Of a stretch of DNA of 64,000 nt, positions 25,533 to 36,658 are shown in pieces. Every line of letters starts with the position of its first letter. Within the stretch, counting starts at the first letter, position 1. The translations under genes were made by a program, and so were the position numbers. The stretch is from Agrocybe praecox (taxonomy: Eukaryota > Basidiomycota > Agaricomycetes > Agaricales > Agrocybaceae). Location of the stretch: positions 868,001-932,000 of the forward strand of contig OZ024844.1 in assembly GCA_964017145.1 (NCBI GenBank), in the 5' to 3' direction. The notes beneath the pieces were generated by a model that was given only the letters and a program-made list of their open reading frames with translations, searched no databases and was not told the origin of the DNA.

Positions 25533-26001
25533 CATGCTGTGAAATCCAGACATCCGTCGGGTGAGGCCAACGCGTGGTACTATATGGCACGTATTTCAGC
25601 AAAAATATTGAGGTTTTGAGAAATCCTCAACGCGAGCTTTCCTGTAGAAAAATTATACTCCGAGGGGCCAGGGTACACACGCCAAAACATCTGAAAGTCG
25701 AAGAGAAAGATAAACTGATACGCACACCACGAGTCCATGTTCATGCTGAGATATTTTCAGCACGTACCTCGTCACCCTGCGACTCAATAACCTTCATATT
25801 TTCGCCTGGAAAGTCCAAACATCGTGCCAAACTGGAGGAAAAGATCGCGTGCACGATTCTTGACTCGGGTGGTTGAAGAGTCATCAGCTTGCCTTTGAAA
25901 ACACTCTGACCTGCCGCGAAAGGGCGTGTATCACGTTACGCTGGACACGGCGAGGCCTGAAGGCCTGAGCGATGGGTGTTGTAGGCCTAGACGAGGGTAT
26001 G
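25533..26001 (+). repeat. Tandem repeat unit 1
   Basis: It begins CATGCTGTGAAATCCAGACA and ends near GGCCTAGACGAGGGTATG. Most of the unit realigns about 491 bases downstream, with many substitutions and small indels. Confidence 0.75.
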
Positions 26002-26023
26002 GCAAGGAGTAGGCTACACGCCC

Positions 26024-26464
26024 CATGCTGTGAAATCCAGACATCCGTCAAGGTGCGGCCAACGCGTGGCATTATACGGCTCTTATTCCAGCGAAAACTG
26101 TCGAGGTTTCTTGTTTTTATTATCCTTGACGCGAGCTTTCCTGCAGAAAAACTCTCCTCCTCCGGACCAGGGTAAACGCGTCAAAATATCTGAAAGTGAA
26201 GAAACGGATGAACTGAGATTCCCACCACACTTTCATGCTGAGATTTTTCAAAAATGTACCTCGTCATCCTACAACCCAATAACCCTCATATATGCGCCTA
26301 TAAATCCAAATATCGTGCCAAATCGGAGGGAAAAAGTCGTAGGCACAATTCTCTTGGGGCTGGAGAGTCACACTCTTCCACCTTCTCCAAGAGAGCATGC
26401 ATCGCGCTACACAGGACATGGCGTGGCTAGCGCCATGGGTTTTGTAGACCTGGACGAGGGCATG
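26024..26464 (+). repeat. Tandem repeat unit 2
   Basis: Diverged second copy of 25533-26001. Shared blocks include the CATGCTGTGAAATCC start, ACGCGAGCTTTCCTG, TCATGCTGAGAT, TACCTCGTCA and the end GACGAGGGCATG. Confidence 0.75.
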
Positions 26465-28765
26465 TGAAACGTTTTGGGCAAGAAGTTGTCATCCTTGCCT
26501 TTGTCCATAGCCGACGAGCATGCGGAAATACCCGTTGGATTTCAAATTTCCAATTTCCCGCCGGCGCCTTCACTTGTGAACCCATCCTCCCATGTCGAAA
26601 TGCTGTTTACGCGAACAGACAGCCATGTAACAACCTGCGAAATACAGATGCCTACCTTCATACGCCTAAAATATAGGACCTTGTTACGTGAACGACTGAA
26701 GCCTGCCACCCCTTCACTTACACGATGGTGACATAGCAACAAGAGTACCTTCTCCTTTGTGGATGCCACCACTACATTCACCCATGGAAAGCTGGTAGCT
26801 CAAGCAGGGCTGAGACCCCAAATAAATGGAAAGCCGGGACTGGGACTTACCTCGTATGATCGTCAAGAAGTCGTACCATCGAAGGCTGCGTATGATGACA
26901 CCCCTTTAATAAATCCACTTACCTATACCTCTAATTCATATCAACCCTTCCCTTACATGCTCGAACCTCCGGCCCTCGATGATGATAACCATGCCAAGGT
27001 ACCACACGAGCCTGTAGTCTGCCTGTCGAAGGCTCGCCACTACGAAGGAAAGAAAGAATCAAAACCTCAAATGAATCAAACCGCAAATCCCAGCTAGCTG
27101 TCGACTGTAAGACATACGGCGCACGTGGGAACGACGGTGAAGAAAATCGGAAATCCCAAAGTAATTCTCTAATGCAGGAAAATTCTCGCCGACAACGCAT
27201 ATCTGCAACAGCTCGCCAATTCTCTACCCAAAATCTCACTTACGATAAATGGTCTTCAATTTTGGACGTTATACATGTGGATCAGGCCAGCCAGCCACTT
27301 TCGACTGCCTGGACCAATACCGCCGACTTCGAAAATTAGCAAAATGACTGGCTTGATAAAAAGGAAGAAACGACCGTCAAGAAATCCCTCACTTACCTGC
27401 TCTCCCATAGCACTAGCTACGTAGCCCAATTCTAGCGTGCGGCTCGATCATCACCATGCAGTATACCCACCAAGCCTGACCTTCGAAAGAGGCACAGATC
27501 CTACGTTGCCTACGGCACCGGCAAAAGCCTAATGCGAATCGTACATACCCCAACACACACGCATGATATAGGCAAAAATCCCATTCCAGACAAAATTTCC
27601 TCGACATCAGGGAAAGGAATAATGTGCTGTGTGATATGGCTCGAGAAGGCTCTTCTTACCTTGGCCAATACCGCACGGACATCCTGCTTTATTTGGACAA
27701 GGCATACGCCTCGTTTCGCTCCGGTACCAAAAATACAAAAAAGAGTGGGAAAGCACATCGCAAGGAGGAATTAGAGCATAGTCGTTTGAAGCCGTCGCTG
27801 CTCTTATTTATCCTCGCTCTTCATTGGCATTGGGGTGTGCCATAGGGAAAAATGGAGGCTGAGATGAAAAAAGAGAGACTCGGACAAAGCCTGGCCATTG
27901 TATTCCAGTTTATGGATCTATGGAAGGATGCAGATGCAGGGCCCGAGCGAGCACAAATGGAGTTGAAACGGGAGAATTATTATTACATCGTTGGTCGACT
28001 CTCGAGGCACAGTATCAACGACAATAATGATGGAGACCAAAAATAAACATACACGAAAAATTGCGTCTAGCTAAAGATAGAGCAAACGCGGGAGAATGGT
28101 ACCTTTTTTTATTTGATTCGATGCATTCGATTCGAAGAAAAAAAACATAATTGTATTCTTACACTTACACTTTCCCTATGTACTTGCATATGTATGTATC
28201 TAAGTAACTTCGTTCTATAAAATCATCATGATACCCGTGTCATGAGAGAAAAAATAAAGGAGCCCAATGGAAAGATCTCACTTGGAGATTCATGAGGACG
28301 TGAGTAGTAATAAAGGTCGTAAAAATCATGGAGAATTAAGATGAGTTGAGTCTAGCTCTAAATGAATAATGAATAGGTAGATCGACTACTATACTGCGAC
28401 GTCACAGCAAACTAATGTAAAAGGTGGAGAGCGCGATTCCGGCGACGTGATGCTACATGATCACGTCGACTCTGAAAGCAAAGGATACACGGAAAAGATA
28501 TGACTGGCATATCTATGCATGTCCCTTGTGATGAATGAAAAAAATTTGAAAAAAGCAAACGATAACAAGTGTGATCCAGATCCCAATGAATAAAACGAGT
28601 GGTGCGAAAGCGATTGTGGTTTCCGTCGAGGAGTGTGTTTGTACAACGCAGCTAGTGCGTGATGTTGTATATTGCTATGTTGCATGTGTGCTGACTGGGA
28701 TGTGTATGTGGAGTGTGTTGGTGTTGGTGTTGTGTTCTGGTATGAAAGGTAGGAGGGGAATTCCT
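26465..28765. other. Unresolved region with protein-like fragments
   Basis: Plus-strand open pieces at 26474-26731, 26759-27097, 27624-27845 and 27852-28046 look mildly protein-like (the last has a charged helix and a GRLSRH motif). They could not be joined and match no family I know, so they may be relics. 28100-28765 is AT-rich 3' flank of the PL14 gene. Confidence 0.25.
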
Positions 28766-30014
28766 TTAAAGGTTCTTGGTGATCGCGACTGAGAAGTCGG
28801 AGAAATACATATCCTGATCCTTGGGCGACTTGAATTCTGGCTTGGAACCACCGAAGAATGTTTGCATTTGCATGCCACGGATGCGGCCCGCAGCGCTGTC
28901 GCGGAGGATGAGCCCTCCGACGTTGATGACACTCTCGCCGTTAACGAACAGTTCGAGCTCGCCATTAGCCTGGCCGACATCGTTCAATTTGACACGCTCG
29001 CTGATGGTGGTCCATGCACCGGTGGCGAATTTGAACGCGCCACGACCAATAGATGCACCGAATTCGGGGTTGCAGTCTGACTTGGGAGCGACATTGCAGA
29101 CCTTGTCGTTTGCCGAGAACGCGGGGATGGTGTAGGGAGGCAGGTAGGTGTAGAATTCACCTGCGCCATTCTCGCGCCACATGAGTCGAGCAGAGAAGCA
29201 GGCAGTCGACCTGGACCCTCCTGAGCAACCAATGGACTCAGCGTCGCTGTTTCCTCCGTCTGCAATTTTGTTAAATTCAGTAAAAAGGATAAAAATAGAT
29301 GCAGCGAATTTACGCACAAAGACCGGGTAGCTTTCCACCAAGGTTGAAAGCAAAGCCCTCAGGGAAAAATACGGAGTAACCAAACGTGGCTTCCTTGGCA
29401 GTCGTCAAATCGACGTTGTTTGGTCCAGGTGCGTAGAACGAGAAGCCACCTTGGGGGTAGTTGCCGAAAGTGTAGGATCCCTCGGGGTAGTGGGCTTTCA
29501 TGGCGGCCTTACCATCGGGTGCAGTGGTGTAGGTGTGGGGAACGGTGCGGAGGACGTTTGTGGGTCGGAAAGCCGCGTCAGAGAGGGCGAGAGCAGCGCT
29601 GGACGAAGGAGACGTTGTCCATGACTTGCTAAATGTGTTGACTGGGAACAAGTTGCCAAGCAGACCCTTGATAGCGGATGTTGGTGCAGCCTGTGCAACT
29701 GAGCTCGATTTTGTGGTCTTCACAACGGCCTTGGAGCTTGTGGTTGGAACAACGGTTGCAGAAGTTGTCTTGACAGGGGCGCGGGTCGAAGACGAAATTG
29801 CCGAAGACGAAACTACCGAAGACGAAACTACAGAAGAAACCACAATCGAGGATGTGGGGACAGATGCAGATGCAACTGCTTCACCAAGTTGGGTGGCAGT
29901 AGGTACTGCACTTGAGGTCCTGGCACGACAAGAACCACTACGGCGAACTGGACGTGATTCCACCGAAACGGTAAGGAGAGTGAGGAAGAGAGCGACGATG
30001 ACCTTGGAAAACAT
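28766..30014 (-). CDS. Secreted polysaccharide lyase family 14 protein, 396 aa
   Basis: Exon 1 (30014-29318) and exon 2 (29259-28766) flank a 58-base GT...AG intron (29317-29260). Splicing in phase 1 restores GGKLPGLYGG and gives 396 residues. Residues 1-20 are a signal peptide (ending VSVES). About 30-115 is a Ser/Thr/Val-rich, probably O-glycosylated linker, and the lyase jelly-roll follows. Motifs typical of basidiomycete PL14 proteins are visible: SFYAPGP, FGYSVFFPEGF, KLPGL, CFSARLMWRENGAGE, YTYLPPY, SIGRGAFKFATG.WTT, LFVNG and FFGG near the end. PL14 enzymes cleave uronic-acid polymers (alginate or glucuronan) by beta-elimination; the natural substrate of the fungal branch is not clear from sequence. 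The gene is divergent to the gene at 31314, with 1.3 kb between them. Confidence 0.9.
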
Positions 30015-31263
30015 TTCGAATCCTTAAAGAAAGTAAAGAGAAAAGAAAGAAAAAGAGAGAAAACACAACACCAGAGAGGAGATGACGGGAATAAAGAAGA
30101 TTTGAAAGTTATCAACATCGCGCTGTTATATTCTTGTTGTAAATGATTATGTAACTCGCTTGGTCTTTGACTCCTTGTACTGCCGACGCTCCATGTTCCA
30201 ACGTAACCACGAAGAGATTTTCACCAAATGAAATGGAGACGCCCTATAACAAAAGAAGACATGAAACAGAGTACACGAAATCAGCAAAAAGGTCCTGCAG
30301 AACAATTGGGCCTCCCGTGAATTCGCTTTGATTCTCAATCAGACGGTCAACAGAGGAATTCGTACGATATTTGAAGGTCGAACTCTGCATGCCTTGGAGC
30401 CTGCTTAAGAAGGTTAGCCTTCTCCAACCGTGTTCTGCGGGAGTGACTAGCCTATGCTTGTTTTGCGTTTGGAAGGGTTGTACTAGGTGCGTTTCAATTT
30501 TAGTTTACATGTTAATGTATTGTTTTGATATCAGATTGCAGCTAGAATCAGTACAACGCACCTTTTTTTGATAGTGTGCCGAATTACCCTGTGGAGAGGC
30601 GTAACGAGCACCACCTGGATCCACCATATATTATTCGAGTGCATAAATGTCCCCAAAACCTCCCAAAACCACAATGCGTTTTACCTGCTATGCATTTAAC
30701 GCTCTTAGGCATGTTTGCTCTTGATTGAACCGGCGTCCATGTATTTCCGTGCGCTTAATGTTTTTTAAAACATATTGAACAGACTTTGATCTCCGTCCCC
30801 ATCCCTGCATAATGACGTTACTAGGATCAACATAGTTCGTGGGGAACCGAATATGCTTGAGGTCGATTACTGATTATAAGCCGACCGACAAAATGAACGA
30901 ATCGACTACTTTTCCTCTCCTCTCCATTACCTTTTCTCGCCCTTTTCGACCATTAATTACGAAAAGTAGTTGCTTTGATTATTGACATCGCAGTATCATT
31001 TCACCAAGACAACTGGGCAAGTACATTCAAGACGTCAAAGTTGTCGGCATATCGTACCTGGAAATTCCTGATAACTGCTCAAGTATACTCAAATCCGGCG
31101 TTCGAAATCTATTAGCGGCGTTCGCGTGGGGAACTACCAAGAACATCTATAGATACTTCCTCAGGCCCCGAATCCGAGTTTGTATTTAACCTATTCTGAT
31201 TTGAAAAGAAGGAACCCCAGGCTCACTTAAAACATACGTCCCGGCGCAGGTGTCATTTTCGTT
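30015..31263. other. Divergent intergenic region between PL14 and DUF6593 genes
   Basis: This 1.25-kb stretch separates two outward-facing genes and should contain both promoters. No gene or repeat was seen. Confidence 0.45.
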
Positions 31264-31271
31264 ATATATAA
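31264..31271 (+). promoter_or_regulatory. TATA box of the DUF6593-type gene
   Basis: TATATAAA lies 50 bases before the ATG at 31314. Confidence 0.5.
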
Positions 31272-31313
31272 ACCAACCTTCCTATCTACCAAATATCCCC
31301 ACCTTGTTCCCAG

Positions 31314-32558
31314 ATGCCCTCCAACAGCTCGTCTCTGTCAACCTCGTCCTTGTCCGCTTCTTCTTCATCAGATTCAATAACAAGTTATTCCACATACTAT
31401 AACGGAGGTTCAGAATTACCAAATTACGAAGAGGCACTTCACCAACCACGGCATCTCGACGACGATACCAACTACCCGTGCACACCATCCCCAAGGGTAA
31501 CAGCGTCATCGGGGGTACCCAATTCGTTATCACGTACTTTATCTTCTACCTCCACCTCATCATCGTCGAGCTCAGGATCATCATCTGCCTCCTCAATAGC
31601 CACCTCGGCATCCACACCAACATTAACTAACCCCTCCCCACCACTCAGTCTTATTTTCGACCGAAACAGCGTCGTTTCTGCAACGTTGCATTCACGCACC
31701 GGGCCCAGGTATCGGATAAGCACAAACAAGACCGTGACGAGGACAGATTTGTACGAGTTATCCCAGGAGCCCAGTACCGGCCCATCGGATGGACAAGGTG
31801 CTTCACAGGGACAGACACTTGTAGCTTCGGTGAAGCGGCGCGAATTCTTGCCGAACGTCGTGGCATTCAAACACAGGCAGGGAAAGGCGATGAGGCTCGG
31901 TAGCTGGTTGAAGAAGGAGAAAAATGGACATCCCGGGAAACCGTGAGTTTTTCTTTGATTTTTCCCTCTCATTATTCGTGCAGCATGTTTTGGTGCTGTG
32001 GTGATTAATAGGGTGCACCGAGTGTCATAGTTCTATTTTTAGTCAAACTTTTTGTCTATTCTTTTTGCACTGTTTTCCTTTAGCGTTGGCTGACAACTGG
32101 TGATTTCATTTTCATTTTCTTGTATAGGCCTTTAACAGCTCTAACAACGCGGGACGGACGTTATACATGGGTAGCGAACGATACGCACCGGCTGGCAGTA
32201 CGTAGTATCGGATGAATCTGGTAAAAGACTTATTCGATTAACCTCCAATCAGCTGTACGCACAAAAGAGCGAAGCCCCGAGTGCAACATCATCCAGCTAT
32301 TCGCCGCCTTTATTTTATTGCCCCATTGACACCCTTACGCAGAAACCGATCGCGTACTGCAAGACCTTAAACAACCCTCCAACTCTCGCCTTGGTTCTGA
32401 CAGACTTGGACTGCTCGGAAGAAACACAGATTGAGATCATCATGTCCTTTGTGGTGATGGAGAATAAGCTACGGCGAAAGGAGAAACTCGAGGAGGGTAG
32501 GACGAGCACTATGATGCATACACTGGGTGCTCACATTAGGCTGGGGAGCGTCGGGTGA
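31314..32558 (+). pseudogene. DUF6593-type gene with probable frameshift
   Basis: Exon 1 (31314-31942) encodes a Ser-rich disordered region, then SLIFDRNSVVSATLHSR, FLPNVVAFKH and a LGSWLKK motif. An intron (31943-32127, GT...TATAG) joins in phase 2 to a segment reading RDGRYTWVANDTHRLA. This order (beta-strand domain, WLKK, Y.W, C-terminal IMSFVVMENKLRR helix) fits basidiomycete DUF6593 proteins, whose function is unknown. After 32197 the frame runs into TGA. The remaining domain (YVVSDESGKRL... to stop 32556-32558) is open only in the +1 frame from 32199. An intron there would remove the conserved tryptophan or be only about 32 bases long. So either the gene is frameshifted or the sequence has a 1-2 base error. 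The 3' end is duplicated at 34439-34655. Confidence 0.65.
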
Positions 32559-33068
32559 TCAAAAATTCAAAACCAGGGTATGCAATATACCCTTCGTTAT
32601 TTGATATCCTTATTTCTGTGCATTTTATATGTTATGCTCTTTCTTTTGTGCTTTGTTGTTTGTCTGTGTCTTTATCGCTTTCACCCATGTTGGACAGGTA
32701 TCGCTTGACAAATATAAATAATGTGTATTTTGTACGGTGAAATACAATAAATTCACGAGCTGATTATAGATTTCGAAGTGCAGGGCTTGATTTCCATTGC
32801 AATCGTGATGCCTTACCTTCTGTCAAGATAACTCTGAGATTATAAGACCGAAGAAAGTATGTTATAGCATTGTACATTTTATACATTAATGCCAAGTGTC
32901 TGAATCAAGCTACTTGAAGGATTTTATAACTTGAAAACACTCCTAAAAGGATGCGGCATCATCATCCATTCTTGATATTCATGCACTTCTGTTTGTGTTT
33001 GGAGAAAAAAGACAACGAATGAGCGCCGGAATATCATGATGAAGAACACGACCGGAATGCGTACGGTT

Positions 33069-33494
33069 TCAAATTTTCAATCCACAGACGCTGTTTGCAA
33101 CTTGGACAGCCGTAACTGGGACACTTCCAAGGAACTCGGCCTGGTTGTTCGTCAGCTCGTTCATGGCTGACAGCGCAATATTGTAGTTCGGTTGGGCAAA
33201 GTCGATAGCTAGGATATTGATGCTCTTCGACACGCCGTTGTTGGTGTATGTAAGCTTCCAGCACGTTCCGCAGCTGGGGGAGTTAAATCCCGAGATTGCG
33301 GGTGCACCGCCGATATGGGGGAAGTTGGGCAAGGAGCCAAAGGTGGTGAACCCCTTGGTGAGCATCCCGTTGGAGCCGTTGGAGCATGTGACGGTGGCGA
33401 GAGATTGGTCTTTGTTGTCATAAACGGTGTCGAAGGTGACTCTGACGGCAGAAGCGAGAGCGGGGAGGATGGCAAGAACGAAAGCGAACTTCAT
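33069..33494 (-). CDS. Cerato-platanin family protein 1, 141 aa
   Basis: A single exon encodes a secreted small cysteine-rich protein. Residues 1-16 are a signal peptide (ends ALASA). The mature part has the cerato-platanin pattern VTFDTVYDN, GFTTFGSLPNFP.IGG, CGTCW, ILAID and a C-terminal VCGL. Four cysteines (37, 75, 78, 137) can form the two disulfides of the double-psi beta-barrel. The family is extracellular, often abundant, binds chitin oligomers, self-assembles at surfaces and, in pathogens, elicits plant defence. Its role in a given mushroom is uncertain. This copy lies in unit A of the duplication and is closest to copy 2. It lacks an intron. Confidence 0.93.
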   Translation of the reverse strand: MKFAFVLAILPALASAVRVTFDTVYDNKDQSLATVTCSNGSNGMLTKGFTTFGSLPNFPHIGGAPAISGFNSPSCGTCWKLTYTNNGVSKSINILAIDFAQPNYNIALSAMNELTNNQAEFLGSVPVTAVQVANSVCGLKI

Positions 33495-33580
33495 GATGTT
33501 TTTGTCTGAGAATGAGAATGAGTATGTCGGAAAGCAGGCTTGTTATTGCTGCTTGAATTTCTCTGCTGTCTGTATCGTCT

Positions 33581-33586
33581 TTTATA
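33581..33586 (-). promoter_or_regulatory. TATA box of cerato-platanin gene 1
   Basis: TATAAA on the minus strand in the context GGTATAAAAGACG, 87 bases upstream of the ATG. The same context occurs before copy 2. Confidence 0.6.
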
Positions 33587-34208
33587 CCTATGAGACGTCC
33601 AAATAACTCGGCAAATTGATATTCCAGAGGCGGCATTCTTGGTCCTTGTCGTACATCCAGAAACCAAAATAAAGTCGATAGACATCTATGTGCCCAGATG
33701 TTGGGAATTGGAAGCAAACGCAGGCCATAGGCAAGTTGAGGTTGCATCCAGACGTTGGAAAGGCCTCGATGGCATGCAATGTCCACAGTGGCTAAGTATA
33801 TAGTATATGCTCGCAACGCATTCATGTGGCCTAAGAAGGGGCCTAAGAAGGGAGTGAGACATTCTTTTTCATATTCACCGCTCTCTTTGCAGATATACAA
33901 CCGTGACGTTTTCCAAGTTGTTTGAATAGTAGTACTCCATTGGCAAAGAGAATTCACATTAATTCAGGTGGTGTTTTTGAGCGGTCCGTATAAGCGTTAT
34001 CGTAAATATCGGGGTGACAGAATCGTCTGTAGTATGCCACTGTGCCCGTTTCGAGTACATGGATGTTAGGAGAGAGAAGGCACCGAGCGGCTAGACTTGT
34101 GACAGGCCGTCCAATGAGGTGTCGATCCCACAGGACCTCGATTTGACGACCTGTCCACCTAAGTTTAAAAAGGGGGTCTAACGCTTATGACCGCCATCAG
34201 CTCATGAT

Positions 34209-34437
34209 TTAGGGGACAGTTATTTGCAGAATCAAATTCAAAACAAACATTAGTCATGACCTTGGGTATAAATCGCGTTGTTTGGGCCCGACAGCATCTC
34301 ATGACCCGACCGCTGAGTACACTGGTAATAAAATAAGGTCAACGAGTCCCAATAGAGATGCGATATGTCTTCTTTACCCACCACACCGTTCGCAAATATG
34401 CCGCATGTGTATAATTTTCGTTCTTTTGTACTCTCGG
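34209..34437 (+). repeat. Shared upstream repeat R, copy 1
   Basis: It starts TTAGGGGACAGTTATTTGCA and ends TTTTGTACTCTCGG, and is nearly the same as 37236-37467. It abuts unit B at 34439 with one base between, which marks a duplication breakpoint. Confidence 0.85.
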
Positions 34438-34655
34438 TCGATCGCGTACTGCAAGACCTTATTATAAACAACCCTCCAACTCTCACCTTGGTTCTGACAG
34501 ACTTGGATTGCTGGGAAGAAACACAGATTGAGATCATAATGTCCTTTGTGGTGATGCAAAATAAGCTACGGCGAAAGGAGAAACTCGAGGAGAGCAGGAC
34601 GAGCACTATGATGCATACACTGGGTGCTCACATTAGGCTGAGGAGCGTCGGGTGA
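34365..34655 (+). pseudogene. Chimeric ORF: repeat R fused to the DUF6593 C-terminus
   Basis: This 96-codon frame starts at an ATG in repeat R (about 25 residues, MSSLPTTPFANMPHVYNF) and crosses the breakpoint near 34438. It continues in the original frame of the duplicated DUF6593 tail, which gives NNPPTLTLVLTDLDC through IMSFVVMQNKLRR to the stop. About five residues differ from the parent copy at 32370-32558. It lacks the conserved core of the domain, so a normal function is unlikely. A TATAAA near 34266 lies upstream, so it might be transcribed. Confidence 0.65.
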
Positions 34656-35143
34656 CCAAAAATTCAAAACCGCGGTCTGCAATATACCCTTCTTTTTTAT
34701 TTGATATCCTTATGGTCTTTTTTATGCTTTGTTGTTTGTCTGTGTCTTTATCGCTTTCACCCATGTTGGACAGGTATCGCTTGACAAATATAAATAATGT
34801 GTATTTTGTACGGTGAATTACAATAAATTCACGAGCTGATTATAGATTTCGAAGTGCAGGGCTTGATTTCCATTGCAATCGTGATGCCTTACCTTCTGTC
34901 AAGATAACTCTGAGATTATAAGACCGAAGAAAGTATGTTATAACATTGCACGTTTATATATTAATGCCAAGTGTCCGATTCAGGCTACTTAAAGGATTTT
35001 ATAACTTGAAAACACTCCTAAAAGGATGCGGCATCATCATCCGTTCTTGATATTCATGCACTTCTGTTTTTGTTTGGAGATAAAGGACAACGAATAAGCG
35101 CCGGAATATCATGATGAAGAACACGCTCGGAATGCGTACCATT

Positions 35144-35575
35144 TCAATATTTCAATCCACAGTCGCTGTTTGCAACTTGGACAGCCGTAACTGGGACACT
35201 TCCAAGGAACTCGGCCTGGCCGTCCGTCAGGTCGTTCATGGCCTCCAACGCAATGTTGTAGTTCGGTTGGGCAAAGTCGATAGCTAGGATATTGATGCTC
35301 TTCGACACGCCGTTGTTGGTGTATGTAAGCTTCCAGCACGTTCCGCAGCTGGGGGAATTGAATCCCATGATTGCGGGTGCACCGCCGATATAGGGGAAGT
35401 TGGGCAAGGAGCCAAAGGTGGTGAACCCCTTGGTGAGCAACCCGTTAGACCCATTGGAGCATGAGACGGTGGCGAGAGATTGGTCTTTGTTGTCGTAGAC
35501 GGTGTCGAAGGTGACTCTGACGGCAGAAGCGAGAGCGGGGAGGATGGCGAGAGCGAAAGCGAAAGCGAATTTCAT
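35144..35575 (-). CDS. Cerato-platanin family protein 2, 143 aa
   Basis: A recent paralogue of copy 1, carried by duplication unit B. It has a signal peptide of about 18 residues, two residues longer than copy 1 through a repeated FA, and cysteines at 39, 77, 80 and 139. Differences from copy 1 cluster in the region after ILAIDFAQPNYNIAL (EAMNDLTDGQ against SAMNELTNNQ) and near the end (SDCGLKY against SVCGLKI). The frame, signal peptide and all cysteines are intact, so it is probably functional. Confidence 0.93.
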   Translation of the reverse strand: MKFAFAFALAILPALASAVRVTFDTVYDNKDQSLATVSCSNGSNGLLTKGFTTFGSLPNFPYIGGAPAIMGFNSPSCGTCWKLTYTNNGVSKSINILAIDFAQPNYNIALEAMNDLTDGQAEFLGSVPVTAVQVANSDCGLKY

Positions 35576-35660
35576 GGTGTTTTGTCTGAGAATGAGAATG
35601 AGTATGTTGGAAAGCGGGCTTGGTATTGCTGCTTGAATTTCTCTGTTGTCAGTTATCGTC

Positions 35661-35667
35661 TTTTATA
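35661..35667 (-). promoter_or_regulatory. TATA box of cerato-platanin gene 2
   Basis: TATAAAA on the minus strand, 86 bases upstream of the ATG, in the same context as copy 1. Confidence 0.6.
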
Positions 35668-36658
35668 CCTATTGGACGTCCAAAAAACTCGGAAATTGAT
35701 AATCCAGAGGCGGCATTCTTGGTCCTTGTCGTATGTCCAGAAACCAAAATAAAGTCGATAGACATCTATCCAAAAGTTGGAAATCGGAAGCAAACTCAGC
35801 CCATGATCTTTAATGGGCAAGTTGAGGTTGCATCCGGACCTTGGAAAGGCATCGACGGCATGTAATGTCCACAGCGGCTAAGTATATTCCTCGCAACGCA
35901 TTCATGTGGCCTAAGAAGGGAGGTGAGGCATTCTTGTTTATATCCACCGCTCTCTTCGCAAATATACAACCATGACGTTTTCCAAGGTGTTTGAATAGTA
36001 CTCCATTGGCAAAGAGATTTCACATTAATTCGGGTGTTGTTGTTGAGAGGTCCCTATAAACGTTATCGCAAATAGACAATCGTCTGTAGTATGTCACTGT
36101 GCCTGTTTCGAGTACATGGATGTCAGGAGAGAGAAAGCACCGGCGAGCGGCAATCTTTGCCGTGTGCAAGGCTCAAGCAGACCCAAACTGGGATTACGCA
36201 AAGTATTTATTTTAGAGTGGATTTCTAAATGAATCTTACTCTGGTACCTTTTAAAAGTCAAGGGGACGCATACGGCAAGCTCAATTAGGTGTATAGCGAG
36301 ATAAAAATCGGTTAATTGAGTTAAGCTCTTGCTGTACGGCGGCTCAATGTCCTTTCGGCGTCACTTCGGCATCACTGTACATCGGCGTCTATTGCTCCTT
36401 GGGACTCGTGCATCGAATCTTTGAGCTTCTGAGGTCATTTGGAGGGTTTTGAGTAAAGATAGAAATACGATATTGTTTTTTAAAGCCCTTTCCTGACTCA
36501 TAGTTCAAATACAATACAAAAAAGTTCGATTATTCCTAACTCAATCCAACGATGGCGGTGGTACCTTCCGTACGAATTTTGTGTTAAACGGTTTCAAGGT
36601 TTCCTAGAAACAGCGAATGAAGTGAAAATAGGATATCAACAGAATACTGACTGATAAC

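Larger units (their letters stand above)
32347..34090 (+). repeat. Segmental duplication, unit A
   Basis: The sequence from CGATCGCGTACTGCAAGACC through the end of the DUF6593-type gene, cerato-platanin gene 1 and its upstream region recurs at 34439-36150. Small indels are present, and similarity is high by eye over the whole length. Both borders are sharp. Confidence 0.85.
34439..36150 (+). repeat. Segmental duplication, unit B
   Basis: Copy of 32347-34090 containing the truncated DUF6593 tail, cerato-platanin gene 2 and its promoter. It ends at a GAGCGG shared with unit A (34090). Confidence 0.85.

Noticed and set aside
25012..25602. 196-codon minus-strand frame with a hydrophobic stretch, considered as a membrane receptor
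   Set aside because: It overlaps a diverged tandem repeat whose second unit does not keep the frame; no receptor motifs.
29533..30027. 164-codon plus-strand frame opposite the PL14 gene
   Set aside because: It is the antisense shadow of the Ser/Thr-rich linker of PL14; its acidic repeats follow from the complement of Ser and Thr codons.
31472..31972. 166-codon minus-strand frame opposite the DUF6593-type gene
   Set aside because: Antisense shadow of a Ser-rich region, giving an artificial Asp/Glu-rich product.
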